A stretch of DNA of 64,000 nucleotides. Source: Alphaproteobacteria bacterium. Lineage in GTDB: Bacteria > Pseudomonadota > Alphaproteobacteria > Rs-D84. Each line of letters begins with the position of its first letter. The first letter of the stretch is position 1. Below the pieces are notes generated by a model that worked only from the letters and a program-made list of their open reading frames with translations, had not been told where the DNA came from and searched no databases. Below, one piece after another: positions 8,221-18,800 of the stretch. The stretch covers positions 1 through 64,000 of the forward strand of contig SUUM01000002.1 in NCBI GenBank assembly GCA_015062525.1, read 5' to 3'. The translations under genes were made by a program, and so were the position numbers.

Positions 8221-9023
8221 AACTGGTTTTAATGGGCACCAACGCATTTGTTGTTCCTATTTTTGATGCGATAAAAAATGCAGGTCATGAAATCATGGCG
8301 GTATTCACGCGCGCGCCAAAACCCACCGGTCGCAAGAAAATATTAACCCCATCGCCGGTACATACCTGGGCCGATGCAAACGGTCTGCGCGTTCATACAA
8401 ATATAAACGAATATAATTATTCGCCCGATATGGTTGTGGTGATTTCGTATGGGGTAATATTGCGTGATAATATTTTATCATCTGCGCCGGTTGTGAATAT
8501 TCACCCCAGCCCCCTGCCAAAATATCGTGGCGCGTCCCCAATTCGCACGGCAATTTATAATGGCGATAAAAAATCTGCGGTGTGTTTAATGGCGGTGACC
8601 CCAGACTTGGATGCGGGTGATATTTATATTAGCCGAACTTTTGATATTGACATAAACGATACAAATGAAACGATTGAAAATCGTGTGTCTGAAATTGGTG
8701 CTGAAATGTTGGTGGAATATTTATCGAACCCGGCGGCACATTCGCCAATTCCGCAAACGGGCACGCCGACATATACGCGCAAATGGACGGGTGCTGATGA
8801 AATAATCGATTGGTCGCGTTCTCCGCGTGAAATACATAATCAGATACGTGCGCTGGGGGGTGGTCGTACAAAAATAAATGGCATTGATATAAAAATCTTG
8901 CAAACAGAAATTGATGGTGATAATTTGCGCATCCTGCGTGTCCAGCCGGCGGGGAAAAAAACAATGGATTGGAACAGTTTTATAAATGGTCTGCATGGTG
9001 CGCCGATAAAATATGGGGAATAA
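8217..9023 (+). CDS. fmt: Methionyl-tRNA formyltransferase
   Basis: NIHPSPLPKYRGASPI, LDAGDIY; overlaps def by 4 nt. Confidence 0.92.
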   Translation: MKLVLMGTNAFVVPIFDAIKNAGHEIMAVFTRAPKPTGRKKILTPSPVHTWADANGLRVHTNINEYNYSPDMVVVISYGVILRDNILSSAPVVNIHPSPLPKYRGASPIRTAIYNGDKKSAVCLMAVTPDLDAGDIYISRTFDIDINDTNETIENRVSEIGAEMLVEYLSNPAAHSPIPQTGTPTYTRKWTGADEIIDWSRSPREIHNQIRALGGGRTKINGIDIKILQTEIDGDNLRILRVQPAGKKTMDWNSFINGLHGAPIKYGE

Positions 9024-9046
9024 AAAACGCAGTCGATAATTAATAA

Positions 9047-9778
9047 ATGACACGATATAAATTGACTCTTGAATACGACGGTACGGATTTAATAGGCTGG
9101 CAGGAAAATCGCCAGGGTCCATCCGTGCAGTCAATTGTCAAAGATGCGATTGAAAAATTCTGTGGCGCACGTGTGGATGTTGTTGGTGCCGGTCGCACAG
9201 ACGCGGGGGTGCATGCGATTGCGATGACGGCGCACGTTGATATTGCGGGTGAACATAGCGCGGAAACGGTAATGCGTGCATTGAATTTTTATTTGGTAAA
9301 TATGCCCGTGTCGGTCTTGGCCTGTGAAATAGTTCCCGATGATTTTAATGCGCGTTTTGACTGCGCGGCGCGTCATTACAAATACGTTGTGCTTAATCGT
9401 GGTGCGTCGCCCGTGTTGCAAAAAAATCGGGTTTATTGGGTTGCACGTCCATTGGATGTTGAAGCGATGCGCACAGCGGCCAAAAAATTAATAGGCAATC
9501 ACGATTTTACAAGCTTTCGTGCCACCCAGTGCCAGGCAAAGTCCCCGATAAAGACATTAGACCGGCTGGAAATAACCCAAAACGGCGATGAAATAATATT
9601 TGAATTTTCTGCGCGTTCATTTTTGCATCACATGGTGCGTAATATTGTTGGCACACTAATTGAAATTGGCCACGGCAAGCCATACGATATTGATAAGATT
9701 TTTGCGGATAAAAATCGCGCATCTGCGGGTCCAACGGCCCCTGCGTGTGGGCTGTATTTTATCCGCGCCGATTATTAA
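9047..9778 (+). CDS. truA: tRNA pseudouridine synthase A
   Basis: YDGTDLIGWQ, GAGRTDAGVHA, FLHHMVRNIVGTL. Confidence 0.95.
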   Translation: MTRYKLTLEYDGTDLIGWQENRQGPSVQSIVKDAIEKFCGARVDVVGAGRTDAGVHAIAMTAHVDIAGEHSAETVMRALNFYLVNMPVSVLACEIVPDDFNARFDCAARHYKYVVLNRGASPVLQKNRVYWVARPLDVEAMRTAAKKLIGNHDFTSFRATQCQAKSPIKTLDRLEITQNGDEIIFEFSARSFLHHMVRNIVGTLIEIGHGKPYDIDKIFADKNRASAGPTAPACGLYFIRADY

Positions 9779-11682
9779 TTCCACCGTCGTTTATTTGCCA
9801 CATGGCGCACCTGTCCGTCTGGATAAATCACAAACCCACCACGTAAAATTTTATGTGCGCAATTTTCTGATTTGATATCAAAGTATGAAACGATATATCG
9901 CACGCTATCATCCGCACACAATGCCTTGATATTTTTCATCAGTGGCACAAACTTTTGAATATAAACAATATCGCGATATCGATATACACCCTTGACATGC
10001 TTGCGCCGCGGATTTGGTGTTTCTGTCGGTTCGCTGCTTATCTGTTTCCATGTATCAAATGCAAAGTAATGGTTTGACGCGCGTGATTTATTAAATTCTA
10101 ATTTTCCGTCATCGCGCAAAAATGCAACCAGTTCATTATCGTATGTCGCCATGAATACGGGCTTTGGTGTTAAATATACAATTCCAACCCCAACACCACA
10201 GAACAACAAGAACAAAATATAATTCACTTTGACTTTAATTGGTTTGATTATCATTAAACAGATAAATCCAATAACAAAACATATCGCGGCCGCGTTTGGC
10301 ACATGTGGCACCACAACGGTTGCAAATGGTATATCTGCGATATGTTGTGCCACACCCAATGAAAAATTATACAACGCGTGCGCCAGTTCAATTGGCGCGC
10401 CCGCACCAAACATAGCCCCAATTAAAACCAGCGGCATAATTGCAAATGAAAATATCGGCAACAATATCAAATTACCAATTAATCCATAAATCGGAATCGC
10501 ACCAAAATGAATCGCCACAAACGGTGCAGTAAATATCGTTGCGATAACGGATGTAATTATACACGCATAAATTATTTTCAAAATTTTATTTCGTGGCATC
10601 TTGGGTTTAATTTCTGAATACACCCAAACCAGTCCAAATACCGCCGAAAAAGATAACTGAAACCCCGCCTGCATAACATAGTGCGGATTGATAAAGAAAA
10701 TAATACAAAATGCCAGTGCGATATTGCGCATTGAAATCGCACTGCGACCACACGCAAATGCCAGGAATATCAACGTGGTCATCAAGAAAGCACGAATTGT
10801 CGCGATGTCCAGTCCCGATAAAAATAAATACCCCAGCAATGCAATCCATGCGCATCCCATCGCGGGTATTCGTGCCGGCACGCGTCGTGTGATATATGGA
10901 ATTGCCCGAAACAGAAAATAGAAAACCAAAAACACCCATCCGCCAACCAACGTCATGTGAAAACCGCTGATTGACCACACGTGTCCAATACCAGTTGCGG
11001 TCCAAATTGGCGTGTCGTTTCCAGGAACCGCATTTTTATAACCTAACACCAAACTGTCCACCAGAAAAGAATTTGTTTTCCTATGAATAAAGTTGCGCAG
11101 TTGGTTCAGATTTTCATCGTTCCCATATTTTATTATCTGAAAATCATTAATATATCCCGTCGCGGTCAGTCCATTAAAGTACGCCCATCGTGCATAGTCA
11201 AATGTTTCCGGTGCGTACGCACCCGCGGGTTTGAACAGTCCGATATTCGCACGCACCGTATCCCCAATTTTTGGTAATTCTGTATCAGCCGTTGAAACAC
11301 GTACGATTGCGTGTCCATCACCTGCACCAATATCATGCGCAGATACAGATAAATAAATGCGTGATTTGTCATCAGTATAATCTATATTTTCAACCACACC
11401 TGTAATATCAATATTATGCCTGTTGTATTTCAGTTTTGGTGTATCGATAAAATTGGTAAATGTGCATGCATAACAAAGCCCAAAAATAAATATCATTATT
11501 GCCCGCAGTATATTCGGCACACGATTTATAAAAATTGCAATACCACAAATCAGCAACCCTATACTGCAAAATATCGCATTGGGTTCATTTGGGAACACAA
11601 AATACAGCGCCGCACCAAATGCCAATAAAAATGGCACATATAAAAATAAATTTTGATACTGATTATCCAACCAATCTCGCAT
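9775..11682 (-). CDS. comEC: ComEC/Rec2-family competence protein
   Basis: GIGHVWSISGFHMTLVGG motif and multi-TM competence domain. Confidence 0.88.
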   Translation of the reverse strand: MRDWLDNQYQNLFLYVPFLLAFGAALYFVFPNEPNAIFCSIGLLICGIAIFINRVPNILRAIMIFIFGLCYACTFTNFIDTPKLKYNRHNIDITGVVENIDYTDDKSRIYLSVSAHDIGAGDGHAIVRVSTADTELPKIGDTVRANIGLFKPAGAYAPETFDYARWAYFNGLTATGYINDFQIIKYGNDENLNQLRNFIHRKTNSFLVDSLVLGYKNAVPGNDTPIWTATGIGHVWSISGFHMTLVGGWVFLVFYFLFRAIPYITRRVPARIPAMGCAWIALLGYLFLSGLDIATIRAFLMTTLIFLAFACGRSAISMRNIALAFCIIFFINPHYVMQAGFQLSFSAVFGLVWVYSEIKPKMPRNKILKIIYACIITSVIATIFTAPFVAIHFGAIPIYGLIGNLILLPIFSFAIMPLVLIGAMFGAGAPIELAHALYNFSLGVAQHIADIPFATVVVPHVPNAAAICFVIGFICLMIIKPIKVKVNYILFLLFCGVGVGIVYLTPKPVFMATYDNELVAFLRDDGKLEFNKSRASNHYFAFDTWKQISSEPTETPNPRRKHVKGVYRYRDIVYIQKFVPLMKNIKALCADDSVRYIVSYFDIKSENCAHKILRGGFVIYPDGQVRHVANKRRWN

Positions 11683-11758
11683 GGCAAAAGTATAGGATTT
11701 TATTCAATTGCATCGCAATGAAAAATTTCGTATGATGAAATTCCATAAGGGGGCACTT

Positions 11759-13330
11759 ATGGCAACAAAATATATATTTATTACTGGTGGGGTTGTATCA
11801 AGTTTGGGCAAGGGCGTCGCAGCGGCAGGTTGTGGCGCCCTTCTTCAATCGCGGGGGTATTCCGTACATGCGCGTAAATTTGACCCGTATTTGAACATTG
11901 ATCCCGGCACCATGTCGCCGTTCCAACATGGCGAGGTCTACGTTACATCTGATGGCTATGAAACGGATTTGGACCTGGGGTATTATGAACGATTTCTGGG
12001 TGCGCGCTTGACCCGGAATGATTCGGTTTCCGGCGGGCGCATATATTGGGACGTGTTAAATGCCGAACGGCATGGCGATTATTTGGGTGCAACGGTCCAG
12101 ATGATTCCACATGTGTCCAATAAAATCAAAGAATACATATCTGCGCCAACCGACACAGATTTTGTGGTCTGTGAAATTGGCGGCACCGTCGGCGATATCG
12201 AAGGCAAAATATTCCTTGAATCAATCCGACAATTTGCGAACGATGTTGGTCGTAAAAACGTAATGTTTATACACCTAACATTGGCGCCATATCTGGAAAA
12301 GTCGGGCGAATTAAAAACCAAGCCAACCCAAATGTCTGCGCGTGAATTACTGGAAAACGGGATTCAGGCAGATATGCTGATTGTGCGCACACCGCGCATG
12401 CTGACGGCGGGTGAACGTGATAAAATCGGTATGTTTTGCAATATACCGGCAAAAAGCGTCATCAGTGGTATTGACGTTGACAACATCTATAAAATTCCAT
12501 TGGCATATGAATCGCAACACGTGTTTGATATTATCGCAGACCACTTTGGCCTGGCGCATGCGCGTGGTGATATGACACGTTTCGAACGCATTGAAAATTA
12601 TCTGGCGGCGGACCTGCCAACGGTGAACGTTGGTGTTGTGGGTAAATACTTTAATGTTCCCGATGCTTATAAATCTTTGAACGAAGCATTATTCCACGCG
12701 GGTATTCAAAACAATGTACATGTGAATATAAAAAAGATAGATGCTGAAAATTTTATACCCGACGACTGTCGCGATGTTGATGGCATCTTGGTTCCGGGCG
12801 GATTTGGGGCGCGTGGTGTTGATGGGAAAATTGCAGCGGCACGTCATGCGCGGGAAAATAATATTCCGTATATGGGAATATGCCTTGGGATGCAGGTGGC
12901 GGTTATCGAATTTGCGCGAAATGTCCTGGGGATAGAAGACGCAGGTTCCGCAGAATTCACATCAGACTGTATCCCGGTTATTGGTATAATGGCAGACCAT
13001 AATGCGGAAAATATGGGTGGAACGTTGCGCTTGGGGGCATATCCATGTGAAATCACACCCGATACATTGGCACATAAAATATATGGTGCAACCAATATAT
13101 CCGAACGTCATCGGCATCGATATGAAATGGATATTGGATTAGAGCAAAAATTTGCGGCGGCGGGTTTGATAATATCGGGGCGCAGTCCCGATGGAAAATT
13201 ACCAGAAATGATTGAATTGAAAAATCATCCATTTTTTGTGGCGGGGCAATTTCACCCGGAATTTCAATCCAGTCCCTATACCGGGCATCCGATGTTCAAT
13301 GCGTTTATAAATGCATGTAAAAAGCAATAA
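11759..13330 (+). CDS. pyrG: CTP synthase
   Basis: MATKYIFITGGVVSSLGKGVAAA; GICLGMQVAVIEFARNVLG; FHPEFQSSP. Confidence 0.97.
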   Translation: MATKYIFITGGVVSSLGKGVAAAGCGALLQSRGYSVHARKFDPYLNIDPGTMSPFQHGEVYVTSDGYETDLDLGYYERFLGARLTRNDSVSGGRIYWDVLNAERHGDYLGATVQMIPHVSNKIKEYISAPTDTDFVVCEIGGTVGDIEGKIFLESIRQFANDVGRKNVMFIHLTLAPYLEKSGELKTKPTQMSARELLENGIQADMLIVRTPRMLTAGERDKIGMFCNIPAKSVISGIDVDNIYKIPLAYESQHVFDIIADHFGLAHARGDMTRFERIENYLAADLPTVNVGVVGKYFNVPDAYKSLNEALFHAGIQNNVHVNIKKIDAENFIPDDCRDVDGILVPGGFGARGVDGKIAAARHARENNIPYMGICLGMQVAVIEFARNVLGIEDAGSAEFTSDCIPVIGIMADHNAENMGGTLRLGAYPCEITPDTLAHKIYGATNISERHRHRYEMDIGLEQKFAAAGLIISGRSPDGKLPEMIELKNHPFFVAGQFHPEFQSSPYTGHPMFNAFINACKKQ

Positions 13331-13359
13331 AAATCCCCCATACGGGGGATTTTTTATTT
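13329..13359. terminator. Bidirectional terminator between convergent pyrG and IMPase-like gene
   Basis: aaaaatcccccatacgggggatttttt. Confidence 0.8.
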
Positions 13360-14062
13360 AGAATTTAATCTTGCCATTTGTTGCAACCAAATCGGCCATC
13401 ATTTCAATTGTGCCGCCGGCCTCGCGCAATATTAAATCCCCCGCGGCAATTTCTGCATAATCCAATGGGTCAGATATATATGCATCAAATTTTCCCGCCG
13501 CGACCCACGCCAAATCCAATGCCGGGCAACCCGTGCGACGAACATCGCCAATCAACGGACGCGCATCAGATGTGTTGTACGCAACCGTTAATTCAGATTC
13601 CTCGTTCTGATTTGATGTTTTAATACGCGCAGAATGGAATGCGGAAAATACATATGCGCCGGTGCCGGCCTCGGCATAGTACAGCCGTTCATCAATCGGG
13701 GAATAAATCAACGCAATTTTTGTTTCGTCATTTGAGCGCAACGCCAACGAAATCGCAAAGTGAGGATTTCCGCGCACAAAATTTGCCGCGCCCGACAGTG
13801 CCAACACAAATTCATCGCGCCCATCACCCGCACGCGAAACATTTGGTGTCAAAAGACCCGCCGCCGGACGAACCAGCAACAGGTCATTTAAAATACTTTC
13901 TTCGATACGGTTTGCGGCCTTTTGCACAAAATCATGCGCACCACGCAGGGATTGTTGCAAGCTCTCTACTTCGCCAAAATCGCGACGCAGTGATGCCCCA
14001 GTACGCTGCAGCGCCATAAACATTTTGTTTAATTCAGTTGAACCCTTAATCAACAGTTCCAT
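13358..14062 (-). CDS. Inositol monophosphatase-family protein, catalytic motifs degenerate
   Basis: SGAANFVRG in place of DGTTNFVHG; IAAGDLILREAGGTIE retained. Confidence 0.75.
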   Translation of the reverse strand: MELLIKGSTELNKMFMALQRTGASLRRDFGEVESLQQSLRGAHDFVQKAANRIEESILNDLLLVRPAAGLLTPNVSRAGDGRDEFVLALSGAANFVRGNPHFAISLALRSNDETKIALIYSPIDERLYYAEAGTGAYVFSAFHSARIKTSNQNEESELTVAYNTSDARPLIGDVRRTGCPALDLAWVAAGKFDAYISDPLDYAEIAAGDLILREAGGTIEMMADLVATNGKIKF

Positions 14063-14102
14063 GTCGCCGCCCCCCGTAAAGCAGTATATTTGTTAATGTT
14101 TT

Positions 14103-14315
14103 TTAGAAATTGAACCCAGCAAATTTTGATTTGAATTCTGCTGCGCGCTGACCCTTTTCGCCTGCGTTTGAACGCTGACCGGTCCACGCGGAATGGTTCA
14201 AGTTATCTGTGGACAAAATCATGTCTTTTTTCACAGAAGAGTACATTTTAATAGTCTTGCCATCTGTGCGTGTGACGTTGATTTCGTGGTATTCTGGATG
14301 AATTCCTTGTTTCAT
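14103..14315 (-). CDS. rpmE: 50S ribosomal protein L31
   Basis: MKQGIHPEYHEINVTRTDGKTIKMYSS...HSAWTGQ. Confidence 0.93.
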   Translation of the reverse strand: MKQGIHPEYHEINVTRTDGKTIKMYSSVKKDMILSTDNLNHSAWTGQRSNAGEKGQRAAEFKSKFAGFNF

Positions 14316-14390
14316 AGTATTTACCTTTGTTTGAATTTTAGCCCGCAAATTATACAAGTATTTTTACAGAAATCAAGCAATAATAGCATT

Positions 14391-14903
14391 TTAATATCGA
14401 CCAATGCACCCCAAATACGAATTTCCGGTTGATTCCAGTACATTTATAAACTGTGCGGGATTTCGCCCAGAAAACAGTGCTAAAATCGTGCCAGCGTCCG
14501 TGGCCAGCATATCCGCCACCGTTGCAATCCCAGAATTCATTTTCTTGAAAAATCCACTTGTTGGGTAAATTTCCGCCGCCAACAATTGGGTCTGTCCCCG
14601 TGGTTTGGTGTTTTTGTTTGATTCAATCACCATCAGTTGACATTCAGGTGATATGATTAATTTATCGCTGACCACGGCATCACCGCCCAGCAATTCGCCC
14701 CACCAACCGGTTGAACCACAAAATACAGGATAATAAATCGCCACATTTGGGTTGTCTTTCAAAACACCCGCGATATCAATATCGTCTGTAATAACGTCGG
14801 GCATAACACCGGTGGCATTGTTAATTACCTTGCGCGCCAATTGGTATTCATTATCCCCTGTTGTTCTGCGTGGCCAATAAAGAATCGGAAACTTTGTTGT
14901 CAT
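14391..14903 (-). CDS. Hypothetical protein
   Basis: 170-aa ORF with consistent codon usage. Confidence 0.55.
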   Translation of the reverse strand: MTTKFPILYWPRRTTGDNEYQLARKVINNATGVMPDVITDDIDIAGVLKDNPNVAIYYPVFCGSTGWWGELLGGDAVVSDKLIISPECQLMVIESNKNTKPRGQTQLLAAEIYPTSGFFKKMNSGIATVADMLATDAGTILALFSGRNPAQFINVLESTGNSYLGCIGRY

Positions 14904-14971
14904 TGGTATGAATTATATCAGATTCGGAATGCACAAAAAAGGGGGCTGGGTTAAATAAAGCACTTGATTTT

Positions 14972-16261
14972 TTATTTTTTCATTGTGTCGTACCATTTTT
15001 TCAGGTTTTTCCACACAATATCGATATTCTTTTTGGTTGTATCATAGAATTTAGTTGATATCTGGACCTGGAACAGGGACTTGGCCAATGCGGGAATCAT
15101 GGTCATAAACATAGCGATAAAGATGCCCATCAGTATAATGGTAATCAGGCTGTCATTGCGCATCATCAAGGCGTCCATCAAAAATTTCGAATCGTTATTG
15201 GTTAATGCCGTCGCCAACGCTGGTGCGCCCGCCCAGTCGCCAAATATTGCGTTCAAGAACATTATTGCAAACGCAACAAAAACCCCAGTAATTGCCAGTC
15301 CCAGCGTACTTGATATTACATAGTCAATAATTCCGCGAATCGTATTGCCCGCCCCGGCCAATGATATTTTCCACCCCTTGAACAGCCACGCCAACAGCAT
15401 CAATGGCAACATTATCAAATCCATCGACAATGTGATAAATATTTCAAGAAAATACAGTGGTATCGGCAACAGCGCCATAAAGAACAATACCAATATAGCC
15501 ATTCCCCCAAACAGCATAATCACATTCGGAAAGATTGGAATTCCCCACATAATTTCATGCATATAATCCGAATCGAATGCCATATTCATCATTGTCCATC
15601 CGACCGTCATCCCCAGTCCCGTCATCTGATGAACACCCGCCAATTCGCATGCCAGATTGTGTCGCAGTTTTGGTGAAAACGCCCCCCGATTCGCAGCCTG
15701 TTCATCAATCGATACCGGGTCTGCAATTGCGGTCGCCACAACACAAGCGTCAAATTGGTCATCGTGCACCACCGCACGATTCAGCGACAGTCCCACGTTA
15801 AATATTGGCTCAATCGCGATTTCAGAAATCAATCGTGGCAATGGCGCAACCAATATCATTGACACAAACGCTAATTTCAGCAAGTGTGTTGTAAATGTGT
15901 TTGCAACGGACCACGGTTGTTCCACCTTTTGATTCAAGAAATTATCAACCAATCGCCACGCAAACCAAATTGCGGACAGCATCACAGCAAATGGAATAAT
16001 TACATGCCCCAGTGCGCTGTAAATCCGTGGCAACATGTTTGACATGGTCGCCATAATGTCAGAAAACATTTGGCAAGACCAACAACTGGAAAAAAAAGAA
16101 TATGCCCCATTCATGTCAACCGGCGCGGTTGAACGATAAATTGAAAAACCGGCAATTACACCAACGCCTGCGATACCACCAATAATAAACGGCGCCGCCG
16201 CCCCCGCTGTAAGTGGCAAGAATGATAAAAACGTAATCCAAAATTTTTTTAGACGATTCAT
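14972..16261 (-). CDS. VirB6/TrbL-like T4SS inner-membrane protein (paralogue 1)
   Basis: Signal/TM N-terminus, SSCWSCQMFSDIM motif, multiple TM segments. Confidence 0.8.
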   Translation of the reverse strand: MNRLKKFWITFLSFLPLTAGAAAPFIIGGIAGVGVIAGFSIYRSTAPVDMNGAYSFFSSCWSCQMFSDIMATMSNMLPRIYSALGHVIIPFAVMLSAIWFAWRLVDNFLNQKVEQPWSVANTFTTHLLKLAFVSMILVAPLPRLISEIAIEPIFNVGLSLNRAVVHDDQFDACVVATAIADPVSIDEQAANRGAFSPKLRHNLACELAGVHQMTGLGMTVGWTMMNMAFDSDYMHEIMWGIPIFPNVIMLFGGMAILVLFFMALLPIPLYFLEIFITLSMDLIMLPLMLLAWLFKGWKISLAGAGNTIRGIIDYVISSTLGLAITGVFVAFAIMFLNAIFGDWAGAPALATALTNNDSKFLMDALMMRNDSLITIILMGIFIAMFMTMIPALAKSLFQVQISTKFYDTTKKNIDIVWKNLKKWYDTMKK

Positions 16262-16328
16262 TACTTTTAATTATACCATATTTTGTCCCAAATGTGATAT
16301 AATTGAAAAGATAAATATAAATAAGAGA

Positions 16329-17603
16329 ATGTATTTCATAAAAAAAATGTTTTCAATGCTGGTGTTTATGGCGGTTTTTTGCGCGCCCATTTCTGCGCAC
16401 GCGAACATAATAGATGCATTGAATCTGTCGCCGTTTGTACCTATGGTACTGGACGCGCTAATGATGGTGGCGACGGGAACTTATGAATTTTTTGTTGGGT
16501 CGTCCACGCATCCCGGCATCATTCAGGTTTTAATCTGGTTGTTCTTGGGTTTTACGCTAACGCTTAGTCTTGCAAAAATGTATTTTCCCAAGAAGTGGCT
16601 TGGGTTTATCGGGCTGTCTGGCGGCGGTGAACTAGAGGGTGGAAAAATCACCGGATTCAAGGTTGTCGAAAACGTGGCAAAGCCCGGTATGCGTGCGGTT
16701 ATTGCATCTATTTTACTGTTGCAGTTAAAGCCGGTGTACATGACCGAATGGCTGGTTAATCCGTTTTTACAGTTGGGCGCGATTTATACGCACGAAATAA
16801 CGGCACAGATAAACCAAGATGGCATGTCTGCCCCCGATGTTAAATGCCCCGACGATATTATTGAAAAAGCATGGATTTCCAAAGAATCCTGCGAATTCTT
16901 GGTCCAGCCCGTATCTGACCTGTCGCATGCAAATAACCAGATTATCAAACGTGGTTTTGATTTTCTGACATCTGGTCTGCGGGGGCTTATTACTTTGATT
17001 CCGCATGGTGGCGAAGATTTCTTGAATCTTATAACCGGGATATTACTGATATTTACATTCGTGGGCAGTAATATATTCATGGCGTTATTAATCATCCAGG
17101 GTATTTTTAACTTTGGGATGCAACTTATTTTATATCCATTTTATGTTCTGACCTATGTATTCAAATCAAGTGATAAATGGTTTGACATTTGGCCTGCGTT
17201 TGGCGGTATTACCAAGGCGCTACAGCAATTAATCGTTACCATGATTGCGTGTTCTTTTATGCTGTGCGTGAATTTGGCAATCATCAAGGCTTTGTTCCAA
17301 TGGAATACATCTGTGTTCGTTGTTGCGGCGGGCGGTTCGTCATACAGCAACGTCCCAACGGTTGCAAATTCCGCCATGGGTTTTGGCGAACATTCGATAT
17401 TGTGGCTGTCTGCGATATTGACGTTCTATTTAATGATGAAAATTTTCGACCTGACCCAGAAGCAGTTAAATAAGTATATCGGCAGCGGTATGGACGGTCT
17501 GTATAAACAAGTTAAATCTGATGCTGGCACATTGACGGGCGATATAAAAAATTGGGGCAAATCTGTGGGCAAGGCTGTCGGTTGGATAAAGGGCAAAAAA
17601 TAA
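16329..17603 (+). CDS. VirB6/TrbL-like T4SS protein (paralogue 2)
   Basis: Multi-TM, signal peptide; operon with the following three VirB6-like ORFs. Confidence 0.75.
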   Translation: MYFIKKMFSMLVFMAVFCAPISAHANIIDALNLSPFVPMVLDALMMVATGTYEFFVGSSTHPGIIQVLIWLFLGFTLTLSLAKMYFPKKWLGFIGLSGGGELEGGKITGFKVVENVAKPGMRAVIASILLLQLKPVYMTEWLVNPFLQLGAIYTHEITAQINQDGMSAPDVKCPDDIIEKAWISKESCEFLVQPVSDLSHANNQIIKRGFDFLTSGLRGLITLIPHGGEDFLNLITGILLIFTFVGSNIFMALLIIQGIFNFGMQLILYPFYVLTYVFKSSDKWFDIWPAFGGITKALQQLIVTMIACSFMLCVNLAIIKALFQWNTSVFVVAAGGSSYSNVPTVANSAMGFGEHSILWLSAILTFYLMMKIFDLTQKQLNKYIGSGMDGLYKQVKSDAGTLTGDIKNWGKSVGKAVGWIKGKK

Positions 17604-17606
17604 ACA

Positions 17607-18800
17607 ATGAACGAATGGTTGTCATCTTTGGTGGATTCAACGGTTCAGTGTTGGGGCTGTGGTGTCTTTGATCGTCTGTTTCAAATTGTGTCTGATGCGG
17701 CCGCCTTGGTATATGATAAATTCGCATATTTTTGTGTCATTTTATTTTGTGTGCTGTTTTCATTTTTTGTAATAAACGCGGTGTGGAAAACGGTACGCGG
17801 TAATGTGTCTGATCCGCTGTATGAAAAATCGATTCAGCGTGTATTTATCAATGCAATTGTTTGTATTGGTTTGTTGGGGATGGGGGTCGCACTGCCACGT
17901 TTTTTAACAACGATTACATTTGAACCTGTCGCCCAGGTCGCCCAAACCTATACCGCGGCTATGATTAATCTGGACAACGAATCAATCGCAGAAAAAGTAA
18001 CCTATCAACCACAACAAATGAGTGAAGATGGGTTTTATCGTCCCGAATTGCGTGATAAAATTATTTTGCTGATGAAAACAACGATTACCCAGTTCCAATC
18101 ATACATGAAATTGGGAATTGCGGTTATGGATTCAGCATTTACATGGCGCGCGTTGCTGGGCGTGGGCAGTTTGATTAAGCATATTATTTTGTTTGTTATT
18201 GGACTGTATCTGACGTGGAGTTTCTTTAAGTTATTCTTTCGTTATTGTTGTTATTTTGCAGACATTATTATTGCGATGGCATATTTTGCATTTTTCTTTC
18301 CCTTGTCGCTAATGCTGTTTGCATTTAATGGCGCCGACAATGTTCCAAAATGGTTTGGTGACCTGGGCAAGGTTGTTGGCGTGAACCAGTTCAAAAATTT
18401 GATTAATGCAATTATTACGCTGGCGTCTGCGGTTATAACATATACTGTGATAATGGCAATTATTGCCAAATTCTTTTCGGCGCCCGATGCAACTAATGCG
18501 GAATTAATGAACGCAATCACTACGGGCGAAATATTTGATGCAGACCTGGATATGACCAACGTCCAGGCCATGACCCTGACCAGCAGTGTTGTATTGGTCT
18601 ATATTTTGAACTTTCTGCAAGGTCAAATCCCCCAGGTTTCAAAAATGGTTCTGTCCGTATTCGGTGTCAGTGAAAATAAACAGTTAAGCGAAACGCTTGC
18701 AAATGATATGATGCAATTAACCCAAGATATTGTGGACACGACCAAGAAAATCGGTGAAACAATCATCAGTGGTGGCGAAAAAGACAAAGATAAAAAGTAA
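17607..18800 (+). CDS. VirB6/TrbL-like T4SS protein (paralogue 3)
   Basis: VQCWGCGVFDRLFQIV motif, multi-TM. Confidence 0.8.
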   Translation: MNEWLSSLVDSTVQCWGCGVFDRLFQIVSDAAALVYDKFAYFCVILFCVLFSFFVINAVWKTVRGNVSDPLYEKSIQRVFINAIVCIGLLGMGVALPRFLTTITFEPVAQVAQTYTAAMINLDNESIAEKVTYQPQQMSEDGFYRPELRDKIILLMKTTITQFQSYMKLGIAVMDSAFTWRALLGVGSLIKHIILFVIGLYLTWSFFKLFFRYCCYFADIIIAMAYFAFFFPLSLMLFAFNGADNVPKWFGDLGKVVGVNQFKNLINAIITLASAVITYTVIMAIIAKFFSAPDATNAELMNAITTGEIFDADLDMTNVQAMTLTSSVVLVYILNFLQGQIPQVSKMVLSVFGVSENKQLSETLANDMMQLTQDIVDTTKKIGETIISGGEKDKDKK

